A stretch of DNA of 64,000 nucleotides from Idiomarina sp. A28L (GTDB taxonomy: Bacteria; Pseudomonadota; Gammaproteobacteria; Enterobacterales; Alteromonadaceae): contig NZ_AFPO01000021.1 of NCBI RefSeq assembly GCF_000218785.1, forward strand, positions 330,144 to 394,143, written 5' to 3'. Both the position numbers and the translations under genes were made by a program. Shown here one piece after another: positions 38,522 to 46,638 of the stretch. Under the pieces are notes generated by a model. It was given only the letters and a program-made list of their open reading frames with translations. It was not told the DNA's origin and did not search any database. The first letter of the stretch is position 1; each line of letters opens with the position of its first letter.

Positions 38522-39786
38522 CAGTTACTTAGTGCCTCCCGCCGATCTAGTGCGAATTCTCGCCCTGAAATAGATAAACGCGAATCTTGCAGCGCTCTTC
38601 GATATGCCTCTGCAGCTGATTCACGTAGATTAACGTAATCGGTGCTATTCTCGCCCTGAAATTGGGCAAATTGCTCTAGTGCATAACCGTAACCAAGCCA
38701 CCATGAGCCTTGATCAGAGCGCCAGGTTACCAGTTGCTGGTAACTAGAAATCGCTAACGCATAATCACCCGCATCGCTCGCCAAATTCGCACGCATCAGC
38801 AAAATATCAGCATCGCGTGGTAAGCGAGCGCTTACATCACGTAAAAGCTCTAAGGCAAATTGCGGCTGTTCAATACGATCATAGATACGCGCTTTCAGAA
38901 GCAAAAATTCGGTATTAGTCGGTGCCAACTGCAGGCCATCACGCAGTAACTCTAATGCATCGGCAGCAAAGCCACGGCCAAATTGTAACGCGGCTAATTG
39001 TAAACGTGATTCGTGATAATTAGGGCTAACCAACAACGCTTCTTGAAAACGTTGAATAGCCTGCCGAGAATCGCCAGCCTCTAAAGCTTCAAGGCCTCGC
39101 CGATGCAGCGTTGGTGCGGTTGCAGTACGGCTATCACTACGTTCAATGGTCATTTGCCCAGCATCTTCATGCATTACTTCTGGATCAATAGATGTTTCAG
39201 GCAAAACGGCAACAGCTGGGCCTTCAGTAACTGAACTTTGTGTAGTTGGGCTTTGCGCAGTTGAGCTTTGCGTAGCTGCACTGGTACTAGGCTCTTTACC
39301 AACTGTTTCGGTGTTTGTGGCTGTTGTACCTTCATTACCTACCGGCGCTAGTACTGGCGCGGCTAAACTCTGCGCCCGTGAACGCGAAGCCGCTTGAGCT
39401 GCACCTGTAGTGGGTATTTCCGCCGCACGCGCTGCCGCTTGTTCCGTGGCCCGCGCTACCTCATTTACAAGCGCTTCTTCGCGTTCCGCTAAACGTTTCT
39501 CAGCGGCTTCTAGCTCTACAACACGTTGTGCAAGATTGGTATTCACGCGCTCAATTCTTAATTGCTCTGCCGTTGGTAGTGGGTTCGCATCTTCCGCTTT
39601 CGGCAATAATGAAAAGCCCCATAACAGCAAAAATAGAATAACAACTACAGCAACGCCGCTCAGCGCCCATACCCATCTTCGCGAACGCAAAGAGCGGCCT
39701 GAATAAACGTAATTCGCTCTACCACCGGGATCACCCTGACGCTCACGCTGATCGATATCTTTCAGCATTTGATTGATAATGCTCAT
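38521..39786 (-). CDS. mshN: MshN, TPR-containing MSHA biogenesis protein
   Basis: 421-residue bitopic protein: short cytoplasmic start MSIINQMLKDIDQR, a membrane helix at about 36-58, an Ala/Glu-rich coiled segment, a Ser/Thr/Gln-rich linker (about 150-195), and C-terminal TPR repeats (about 220-400). The ATG at 39786 overlaps the mshM stop as ATGA, deciding the start over a codon 12 bases upstream. Confidence 0.88.
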   Translation of the reverse strand: MSIINQMLKDIDQRERQGDPGGRANYVYSGRSLRSRRWVWALSGVAVVVILFLLLWGFSLLPKAEDANPLPTAEQLRIERVNTNLAQRVVELEAAEKRLAEREEALVNEVARATEQAAARAAEIPTTGAAQAASRSRAQSLAAPVLAPVGNEGTTATNTETVGKEPSTSAATQSSTAQSPTTQSSVTEGPAVAVLPETSIDPEVMHEDAGQMTIERSDSRTATAPTLHRRGLEALEAGDSRQAIQRFQEALLVSPNYHESRLQLAALQFGRGFAADALELLRDGLQLAPTNTEFLLLKARIYDRIEQPQFALELLRDVSARLPRDADILLMRANLASDAGDYALAISSYQQLVTWRSDQGSWWLGYGYALEQFAQFQGENSTDYVNLRESAAEAYRRALQDSRLSISGREFALDRREALSN

Positions 39787-40694
39787 AGCGGCAACCACCC
39801 TAACAAAAAGGCTGCGCCAAGGGCTATCGCCACCGCAACAGAAAAGCCCACGAAGAACCAGGTTAAATCTTGTCTTTTTGGCATTACCGCATCTTCTGTA
39901 TCGGCAATCGCCATTTTGGCATCAGTTACCGATAAGGCGTGCCGCCCCGAGCCGTAAGCTAGCAAAAGCATTTTATGGCACAAGGTGTTCGTCAACCGAG
40001 GAACGCCCCGGCTGCCTTTATGAAGCCACCAAATTACATCAGGATGAAACAGCGAGGGGCCTTTAAAACCCGCGATTTGCATACGGTGATGGATATAACG
40101 CGCTAGCTCTTCTTCAGTGAGTGTTTCCAACTCATAAGAGAAGCTTATCCGTTGCCGAAGTTGCCGTAGTTCACGAGTAGCTAGCCGCTCATCAAGCTCA
40201 GGTTGGCCAAACATCACCAACTGCACTAATTTTCGCGTTTCTGTTTCTAAGTTCGATAGCAAGCGCAGCGCTTCTAAGCTTTCGTTCGGCAAAGCTTGGG
40301 CCTCATCGATAATAATAACTACCGAGCGGCCACCCTTATTAATGCTCACCAGCTTTCTCTCAATCTCACGGGTAAGCTGATGCTGATCGATCTCTAAATG
40401 GTGCTCAATACCCAGCTCTGAGGCCACCGCATGGCGTAATTCTTCAGGTGGTAAATACGGGTTAGGAATATAAGCCGTTGCAAAGTGTTCAGGAATTTCG
40501 TTGAGTAACTTTCGGCATAACAATGTTTTTCCGGTACCAACTTCGCCGGTTACTTTGATAAACCCTTCGCCTGTTTTCAGCGCCGTTAATAACACCTGCA
40601 ACGCTTCATCGTGGCCCCGAAGGCCACAATAGAAGTTGGTATTTGGTGTTAATGTAAACGGCAATTCTGAAAAGCCGAAATGGTATAAATACAT
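39783..40694 (-). CDS. mshM: MshM, ExeA-like ATPase of the MSHA system
   Basis: 303-residue AAA ATPase related to ExeA/GspA: Walker A GEVGTGKTL at about 50-58, Walker B VVIIIDEAQ near 124-132, and a C-terminal membrane helix (about 280-300). ExeA-type proteins help insert or assemble secretins in peptidoglycan, which fits its place directly after the secretin gene mshL. It overlaps mshN by 4 bp. Confidence 0.92.
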   Translation of the reverse strand: MYLYHFGFSELPFTLTPNTNFYCGLRGHDEALQVLLTALKTGEGFIKVTGEVGTGKTLLCRKLLNEIPEHFATAYIPNPYLPPEELRHAVASELGIEHHLEIDQHQLTREIERKLVSINKGGRSVVIIIDEAQALPNESLEALRLLSNLETETRKLVQLVMFGQPELDERLATRELRQLRQRISFSYELETLTEEELARYIHHRMQIAGFKGPSLFHPDVIWWLHKGSRGVPRLTNTLCHKMLLLAYGSGRHALSVTDAKMAIADTEDAVMPKRQDLTWFFVGFSVAVAIALGAAFLLGWLPL

Positions 40695-40768
40695 TGTTAT
40701 CCTTGCACTCGTTGAAGTTGTGCTTTTATTTAACGGTTAGCATTCTCTAACAACACTAAGATTTTACA

Positions 40769-42421
40769 TTATTGGCTTTCATACCAGCGGCGAAGCAGCT
40801 CGCGAGAAGCTTCCAACTCGGTATCCCAAGTATCAACACCAACAACTGTGGGCCGCAGCATAATCACCAGTTCTTTTTTCACTTCCCGTTGCCGGCGATT
40901 GGTAAACAACTCGCCCAACACCGGAATGTTTCCAAGAAATGGCACTTGGCTCACCTCATCAGAATACGAGGTTTGCATTAAACCGCCAATAATCACAACT
41001 TCACCATCACGCGCACGAATAATTGTATCAGATTCACGAATGTTACTACGCGCAAGCGGCAATACTAAGGTTTCGCGATTTAGGGTAATGATCTTCTCTT
41101 GTTCACGAGTTTCCGTTACCGAAGGGCGTATATGCAAGGTAATGGTGCCATCGTCGGAAATTTGTGGTGTTACATCAAGCGCAATACCTGAGAAAAATGG
41201 GGTTAATTGCACGTTCGGCGTTGATGTAGTAGCTGTGCCGGTAACTGTAGTGGTGGAAACATCCGTTACGAAATATTCATCTTCACCGATTTTTATAACT
41301 GCTTTTTGATTGTTAGTAGCGGTTACCCTCGGGTTTGAAAGCACCTGCACATTACCTTGAGTAGATAACAGTTCTAACATCCCGTTGAAGCTTTGGTTCT
41401 GGAACTGCAACCCAAATACACCACCTAACGAAGAAGAATCTACGCTACCGCCACTGAAACTGAACTCAGTAACGCCACTGCCGATGCGGCTAGTAATGCG
41501 GCTCCAATCAACACCTTGTTGATACGCATCGCTAAGCGATACTTCAACAATGCGAGCTTCAAGAATTACCTGCCGTTGCAAACTGCTTTCAGCCGCGGCT
41601 AAGAAATCGCGAGCGGCACGAATTTCATGTGGGTAAGCACGAACTGTAGCTAGCCCAGCTTGCGGCGAAACCACTACACGGCGGCCATCGCCCGTACCTA
41701 CTACACCTTCAAGAATTTCTTGCAGCCCTTTCCAAAAATCAGTTTCCGAATCAGAAGAAATAGTTGAGCCTGTTTGCCCACTACGCCCTGTTGCACCGCC
41801 TCCCGCAGGCAATCCGCCTTGCGAACCTAGGTTACCCTGATTACTCTGGCCTAAATTACCCTGATTTCTGCCACTAGCACCTTGCTGATCAGCAACACCA
41901 CCCGATGTTACTGAGGTTTGTGATTGCCCTTGGCGGCGCAATGAAAGGTAATTTAGTGATAATGTTTCGGTACGCAGGCCCGCTGGAAATACGCGATAAA
42001 TGCGCCCTTCTCGGCGAATATCAAAACCATAAATATCCTGCACTACATCTAATGCTTCTTGCAGCGTTACATCGCGCAAGTTTACTGTTATCAAGCCTGA
42101 AACATCTGGGTGAACTACCAAGCTGTATGGGCTTTCATTCGTTAGTTGAGCAAAGAAATCAGCCGCATTCACTTGCCGTGCCTGCACAGAAAAGCGCGGC
42201 TCTTCTAAAAGCCGGCTGCGCTCAGCACGATCATTTAATGGCTGCCGTAATTCGTTACGAACATCACTAGGCAAACCTTGTAAACGCTCGCTTGCTGGAC
42301 GAATTTCACCCGTGCGCAGTGCTTGATCAGCTTCATCAGCTAACTGCTCTGGAGGTTTAGTAATACACCCCGAGAGTATAATACATCCGATTAAAGCACT
42401 GAGGCTCATTCTCACTGTCAT
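40769..42421 (-). CDS. mshL: MshL, outer-membrane secretin of the MSHA pilus
   Basis: Secretin (550 residues) forming the outer-membrane pore for the pilus. Lipoprotein signal with lipobox LSGC near residue 19, an N-terminal secretin/STN domain (about 75-150), a Gly/Gln/Asn-rich low-complexity insert (about 170-215), and the C-terminal secretin domain (about 330-530) with VPFLGNIPVLGELF. It overlaps mshK by 4 bp. Confidence 0.95.
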   Translation of the reverse strand: MTVRMSLSALIGCIILSGCITKPPEQLADEADQALRTGEIRPASERLQGLPSDVRNELRQPLNDRAERSRLLEEPRFSVQARQVNAADFFAQLTNESPYSLVVHPDVSGLITVNLRDVTLQEALDVVQDIYGFDIRREGRIYRVFPAGLRTETLSLNYLSLRRQGQSQTSVTSGGVADQQGASGRNQGNLGQSNQGNLGSQGGLPAGGGATGRSGQTGSTISSDSETDFWKGLQEILEGVVGTGDGRRVVVSPQAGLATVRAYPHEIRAARDFLAAAESSLQRQVILEARIVEVSLSDAYQQGVDWSRITSRIGSGVTEFSFSGGSVDSSSLGGVFGLQFQNQSFNGMLELLSTQGNVQVLSNPRVTATNNQKAVIKIGEDEYFVTDVSTTTVTGTATTSTPNVQLTPFFSGIALDVTPQISDDGTITLHIRPSVTETREQEKIITLNRETLVLPLARSNIRESDTIIRARDGEVVIIGGLMQTSYSDEVSQVPFLGNIPVLGELFTNRRQREVKKELVIMLRPTVVGVDTWDTELEASRELLRRWYESQ

Positions 42422-42873
42422 GAATTATCCTTGAAGCTACTACGCGTTAAGCCGGAGAATACCGACAGAACGATTTCTTCGTTACCGCGAATAAGAACCA
42501 CACGATCGGCTTCGATCTGCTGCACATCCCAACCGCCAACTCGATCGCCAATAAAATAGGTATCTCCATTAATCACTGCACTACTACCACGAGTGCTATA
42601 ACGGATAAACTCAAGTTTTAAATTTGCTGTTCTCGCTCTTGCGCGCTCACCTTCCGGCGCCAAACTTTCGGCACTCACTGGAGGCCTAGTTGGATCACGC
42701 TCAACGCGATTTTGTAAATTATTTATGTTTAGGTTATCTACCGCAACCACGCTAAGAACAACATTTGCAAACGCCTTAGATACTCCAACAAAACTGAAAA
42801 CGGTAATAATCAGCAAAGCAGACACGCACGTTAACACAACATTTATTTTCGCTATTGGTGAATTAATTTTCAT
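42418..42873 (-). CDS. mshK: MshK-like MSHA biogenesis protein
   Basis: 151-residue protein with one N-terminal hydrophobic segment (about 10-35) and a periplasmic domain containing RDPTRPP and FIGDRVGGWDVQQI, a PilP/GspC-like pattern. Of two adjacent ATGs, the second (42873) is favoured since GGAGG lies five bases upstream of it. It overlaps mshJ by 11 bp and mshL by 4 bp. Probably links the inner-membrane complex to the secretin. Confidence 0.8.
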   Translation of the reverse strand: MKINSPIAKINVVLTCVSALLIITVFSFVGVSKAFANVVLSVVAVDNLNINNLQNRVERDPTRPPVSAESLAPEGERARARTANLKLEFIRYSTRGSSAVINGDTYFIGDRVGGWDVQQIEADRVVLIRGNEEIVLSVFSGLTRSSFKDNS

Positions 42874-43528
42874 CATTACCTCCAGCCTGCTGGCTTAAGG
42901 TATATAGCCGCAACCGAACTTCTGCCATCGGATAAGCTCGAACCTGATAATCAAGTTCTTGCCAATAAAAACCAAACGGCAAATCTTGTAACCGCTGTAA
43001 ATAATCACGTACGGCGAAATAACTTCCTTCAAGCTCCACTTGCACGTTGTGTTGATATACCGTTCCACCCGGAGAATCGGCTAAAAATGGTTCTGGGGCG
43101 GAAGTATCAAATGAACGCAACGTAAGCGCTTCATCGCCTGTTAATGCAGCGTTCTCAGAATCCACCAGCATTGCTTGCAGCCAATCAAGTAGTTCATCTG
43201 GCGCCACAAATTCAGCGAGGTTATCAAGCTGCATGCTGAGCTGGTTACTGCGGCTCGCTAACTGCCGTTGCCGCGTATTCAACTCAATATCTGGGTTAGC
43301 CTGCAGCTGAGTTCTTATCCCGGTCACCTGCTGCTGTATACTCTGTGTTTGCGTTGTTATTTGTTGCACTTGGCGCTGCAGTGCAGTGCGTTGCTCAACA
43401 CTTGGTTCAATCAAAAAAATAAAACCTAACCAAGCAATCACAACAAATATAACCACTGAAAATATATATTGCTCGCGTTTTTCACGATCGTTAAACCACG
43501 ATTCGGCATTGGCTAACCATTGCTTCAT
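42863..43528 (-). CDS. mshJ: MshJ, PilO-like alignment protein
   Basis: 221-residue bitopic protein: membrane helix at about 22-42, a Gln-rich coiled coil (about 45-110) and a ferredoxin-like periplasmic domain with the ELEGSYFAVRDYLQRL pattern of PilO/GspM-type proteins. Overlaps of 4 bp with mshI2 and 11 bp with mshK. Confidence 0.86.
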   Translation of the reverse strand: MKQWLANAESWFNDREKREQYIFSVVIFVVIAWLGFIFLIEPSVEQRTALQRQVQQITTQTQSIQQQVTGIRTQLQANPDIELNTRQRQLASRSNQLSMQLDNLAEFVAPDELLDWLQAMLVDSENAALTGDEALTLRSFDTSAPEPFLADSPGGTVYQHNVQVELEGSYFAVRDYLQRLQDLPFGFYWQELDYQVRAYPMAEVRLRLYTLSQQAGGNDEN

Positions 43529-44178
43529 TGCGAGCCCTCCGCTGAATTTGTTGCATCAGAATCGTTATTCTCGGTTGGTGGTATTTCTTGCACCCCACGA
43601 GAACTCCCCTGCAACACAAAACTAAGTAATTCGCGGTTATCGCGCTTTAGCTCAACCATGTTAAAGCGCCGTTCCGATAATACGGTTGATTCTTTAAAGC
43701 TTTGCATCCATTGCGGCAAAATACTGGCATTAACAGCATGCCCATGTAAATTCAATTGATCGCGATCTTGATGAATGCGAGTAAGCCATACACCATCACG
43801 ATGCAACAAAGCCAAATCCGTTAGCAGCCCTGCATAATCGTGTTGCTTAATCTGGCCCCGGCGCTGAAATTCAGCCAATAAGTATTGGCGTGTTGCAATT
43901 TGGTTCTCAAGCCTACCAACATCGGCTTGTAATACCGGATTCGGCGCTTGCAGGCGCAGTTGCTCACTCAAAGTTGCCAACTGTTGCTGTTGTTCATTAA
44001 GAACAACTCGTTGTTCCGCCACCTGCGATTCTATGCCATTTGCTTGCACCATCAACCCAGCTTTCCAAATACCGAGCAAGCCACACAAAACAGCGATTAC
44101 AATGAGCACCTTCGATAAAGTTAACCACTGCTCTTCTGGAATTAGATCTTGTTGGAAAAGGTTAATAGTGTGCTTCAT
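43525..44178 (-). CDS. mshI2: PilN-like MSHA biogenesis protein (MshI2)
   Basis: 217-residue bitopic protein starting MKHTINLFQQDLIP, the PilN-type N-terminus that binds the PilM-like partner. It has a membrane helix (about 22-44), a coiled coil and a small periplasmic domain. The ATG at 44178 overlaps the mshI1 stop as ATGA, which decides the start over an upstream in-frame codon. Confidence 0.82.
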   Translation of the reverse strand: MKHTINLFQQDLIPEEQWLTLSKVLIVIAVLCGLLGIWKAGLMVQANGIESQVAEQRVVLNEQQQQLATLSEQLRLQAPNPVLQADVGRLENQIATRQYLLAEFQRRGQIKQHDYAGLLTDLALLHRDGVWLTRIHQDRDQLNLHGHAVNASILPQWMQSFKESTVLSERRFNMVELKRDNRELLSFVLQGSSRGVQEIPPTENNDSDATNSAEGSQ

Positions 44179-45146
44179 GAGGCAACTACCTTCTCTGCTG
44201 CTTGAGCAGAGGTGTACCAAAGTAAACCAGAAATCGCAGCCAAATCAGAATAATCACCAGCGGCTAATTCCTTGGTAAAATCTGGATACTTCAGCATGCT
44301 CACTTGCATGCCTAATTGCGCGCCAATAACTTCCGCAATCGCTTTTGCATTCTTATGATTTATCGCCAGTTCAATATCAGCCAACGAAGCTTGCCGCAAT
44401 TGCCCAGTATAAAAATCTTGAGAGCGTTGTAGTTCAATCGAAAGGCTTTCTAGCTCTTCCATGTTTTCTGGATTAATAACTTCTAAATCAAAGCCGGCCG
44501 ATAACCTTCGGCTCACTACCAATTGCTGTTTAGTAATAATGTGCAATTGTGCACGCTCACCGGCTGATTGGCTTACTACCATCGAGCGAAGCCCTTCATC
44601 TATCCATTTCACCATGGCCAGATCTTGGTTCACAATACCGGCAACAACCATGCCCTGATTGTGCAAGAACTCTACCCACGGCTGCACTTTCGAACGACTA
44701 GCAGCAACAATATTTATTTTTTTTGCGCCCGCAACTTGCACTGGAATATCATAGTAATCCAGCAATAAATCTCCGGCGGGAATTGGCACCAAATCTTTCA
44801 GTGTCCATTGTAAGGTGGGTAAAATATCTTGTTCGGGAACATCTGGGCGATCAACGGCCACTTGCTCTACCAAACTGGAACCAAGTACTATTTGTACCGG
44901 CTGTTTTTTAAAGTCAAAACGTTCGTAGCGTGCAAATAAGCTTTGCAACGCTGGTAACGGATTATTATCTGTTATTGCTACTTCATCGTTCACCACTAAC
45001 TGCCACGCTTCGCCAGCATGCATCAGCACAGAACCATTAATTTGATCTTCCGCAACAACCTTTAGAATGGCCAGTTGCACAGAGGATTCACAAATCCCCA
45101 GCGCTACTATCAACTTCTTTTTGTTTGTTTTAAAAAGCTTAAACAA
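44175..45146 (-). CDS. mshI1: PilM-like actin-fold MSHA biogenesis protein (MshI1)
   Basis: 323-residue cytoplasmic protein of the PilM/FtsA actin-like type with no membrane segment, first of the minus-strand msh operon. The PilM-like partner recruits the PilN-like protein encoded next. It starts at TTG (45146), unusual, but a strong AGAGGG lies 5 bases upstream and no ATG gives the MFKLFKTNKKK N-terminus. A sigma-70-like promoter is seen about 180 bp upstream. Confidence 0.82.
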   Translation of the reverse strand: MFKLFKTNKKKLIVALGICESSVQLAILKVVAEDQINGSVLMHAGEAWQLVVNDEVAITDNNPLPALQSLFARYERFDFKKQPVQIVLGSSLVEQVAVDRPDVPEQDILPTLQWTLKDLVPIPAGDLLLDYYDIPVQVAGAKKINIVAASRSKVQPWVEFLHNQGMVVAGIVNQDLAMVKWIDEGLRSMVVSQSAGERAQLHIITKQQLVVSRRLSAGFDLEVINPENMEELESLSIELQRSQDFYTGQLRQASLADIELAINHKNAKAIAEVIGAQLGMQVSMLKYPDFTKELAAGDYSDLAAISGLLWYTSAQAAEKVVAS

Positions 45147-45470
45147 ACGAATCCCTCTTTAAATTATTATTATGTTGGCCATTTCGTATTTCTTCACCAG
45201 CGCTTCATTGAAAGCAAAATGTGCTAACTAAAACACTGATTAATTCGAATTTATTTACTAGCCAGTAATTCCATATGAATTTTTTTAATATGGCACTAAC
45301 CCAGCATATTTTAAAGCTTTTTTAGTATAATATTCACACTTTCTATGTATGACAAATAGAATATTGGTATCCCTATAGCCATCAGCTCTAAATGTTATTA
45401 TTTCACATTTACGCATGGCATAGCCTTTGAGATCTCGTGTTCGCAACCCAAGGCATATAAATATATTTTA
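45147..45470. other. Gene-free gap between mshI1 and pyrC
   Basis: 324 bp, strongly AT-rich. It holds the msh promoter above, the mshI1 ribosome site (CCCTCTT on the plus strand, 45153-45159), and a small inverted repeat CCATAT / ATATGG (about 45281-45303) in the putative leader. No pyrC terminator of standard form was seen: pairs such as GCCTT/AAGGC near the pyrC end are too short. No small gene or RNA gene is supported. Confidence 0.5.
45327..45355 (-). promoter_or_regulatory. Sigma-70-like promoter of the msh biogenesis operon
   Basis: On the minus strand, -35 TTGTCA (45350-45355) and -10 TATTAT (45327-45332) are separated by exactly 17 bp; each hexamer matches consensus at 5 of 6 positions. 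Transcription would start near 45320, leaving a leader of about 175 bases before the mshI1 TTG. Confidence 0.55.
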
Positions 45471-46535
45471 TTAGCCAACTACCTGCCATTGCAGCTGTTT
45501 CCCAGCCCAATATGGCACCCAGGTTTCACCACCATGGCTAACGGTTTCTGGGGCCTGCCAACCTACCCGCTGTAAGTTGATTTTTTGGGTGTTTCTTGGT
45601 CTGCCATAAAAATCAGCACCAAAGTGGCTAGCGAAGCCTTCTAATTTATCCAACGCACCAAGCTGTGAAAAGGCTTCCGCGTAGAGCTCTATAGCGGTAA
45701 ATGCAGAAAAACAACCTGCGCAGCCACAGGCCGTTTCTTTTTTAGCTTGCACGTGAGGAGCCGAATCTGTGCCTAAAAAGAACTTTGCGTTACCACTTAT
45801 GGCCGCTTGTTGCAGAGCCTCTTGATGGCTGCGGCGCTTCAAAACGGGTAAGCAGTAATTATGCACGTGCACCCCACCTACCAATAAATCATTACGGTTC
45901 ATGAGTATGTGTTGCGGAGTGAGGGTTGCAGCAACTAAATCATGCGCATCGGCAACGAAATCTACTGCATCTTTGGTGGTGATATGCTCGAGAACTACTT
46001 TTAGGCGCCCATAACGTTCGGTAATCGGTGCCAAATAGCGATCAATAAATACCTTTTCCCGGTCAAAAATATCAATTTCGGGCTCGGTTACTTCACCGTG
46101 CACTAGTAACGGAACACCCAATTCTTCCATCGCTTCAAATACTGGCCCCATAGCATCTACCGCTCGCACACCTGCACTCGAATTAGTTGTAGCGCCAGCC
46201 GGATACAGTTTATAGCCAATAATATTTGGGTTGTTTGCAGCCTCACGTACATCTTGGGCTGTAGTATCTTGCGTTAAGTAAAGTGCCATAAGTGGTTCAA
46301 AATCAGTACCTGCCGGCACATTCGCAAGAATGCGTTGTCGATAGGCTTCAGCTTGCGCAACTGTAGTAACTGGGGGCGCCAAGTTCGGCATTACAATCGC
46401 ACGCTTAAAAACTCGCGCAGTTGCTGGTACTGTCATAGCCAGCATGTCACCATCGCGAAAGTGCAAATGCCAATCATCGGGTTGATCTATGCAAAGAGTG
46501 TCGGGGGAAACTGCTGCCGAAGAATTGCTGGCCAT
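45471..46535 (-). CDS. pyrC: Dihydroorotase PyrC
   Basis: Third step of de novo pyrimidine synthesis: ring closure of carbamoyl-aspartate to dihydroorotate, zinc-dependent and cytoplasmic. It has 354 residues, class II dihydroorotase. The metal site starts with DWHLHFRDG, the carbamylated lysine lies in IGYKLYPAGAT, further histidines in LLVHGE and LEHITT, and the Asp in LGTDSAPH. Upstream is a long hairpin whose 3' arm contains the GGAG ribosome site, suggesting expression control by RNA structure. Confidence 0.96.
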   Translation of the reverse strand: MASNSSAAVSPDTLCIDQPDDWHLHFRDGDMLAMTVPATARVFKRAIVMPNLAPPVTTVAQAEAYRQRILANVPAGTDFEPLMALYLTQDTTAQDVREAANNPNIIGYKLYPAGATTNSSAGVRAVDAMGPVFEAMEELGVPLLVHGEVTEPEIDIFDREKVFIDRYLAPITERYGRLKVVLEHITTKDAVDFVADAHDLVAATLTPQHILMNRNDLLVGGVHVHNYCLPVLKRRSHQEALQQAAISGNAKFFLGTDSAPHVQAKKETACGCAGCFSAFTAIELYAEAFSQLGALDKLEGFASHFGADFYGRPRNTQKINLQRVGWQAPETVSHGGETWVPYWAGKQLQWQVVG

Positions 46536-46541
46536 AAAAAA

Positions 46542-46593
46542 GCTCCGAAGATATACACTGAGAAAATATTTCCCTATAGCATATCATCGGAGC
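46542..46593 (-). promoter_or_regulatory. pyrC leader hairpin / terminator that hides the ribosome site
   Basis: On the minus strand, outer arms GCTCCGATGATAT and ATATCTTCGGAGC pair over 13 positions with one mismatch. The stem continues through wobble pairs and an inner GGGAAA-TAT-TTTCTC hairpin. T6 and then the pyrC ATG follow at once. The GGAG of the 3' arm is the only ribosome site for pyrC. It can be read as a terminator of the macAB transcript, as an RBS-sequestering hairpin, or both. Confidence 0.75.
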
Positions 46594-46638
46594 GCAATAA
46601 CTCAGAATAAATCTGGTTACTTGTTCGCCATTTTCTAT

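Noticed and set aside
45147-45470. tRNA or small RNA gene in the mshI1-pyrC gap
   Set aside because: AT-rich with no cloverleaf and no clear stem-T-run end.
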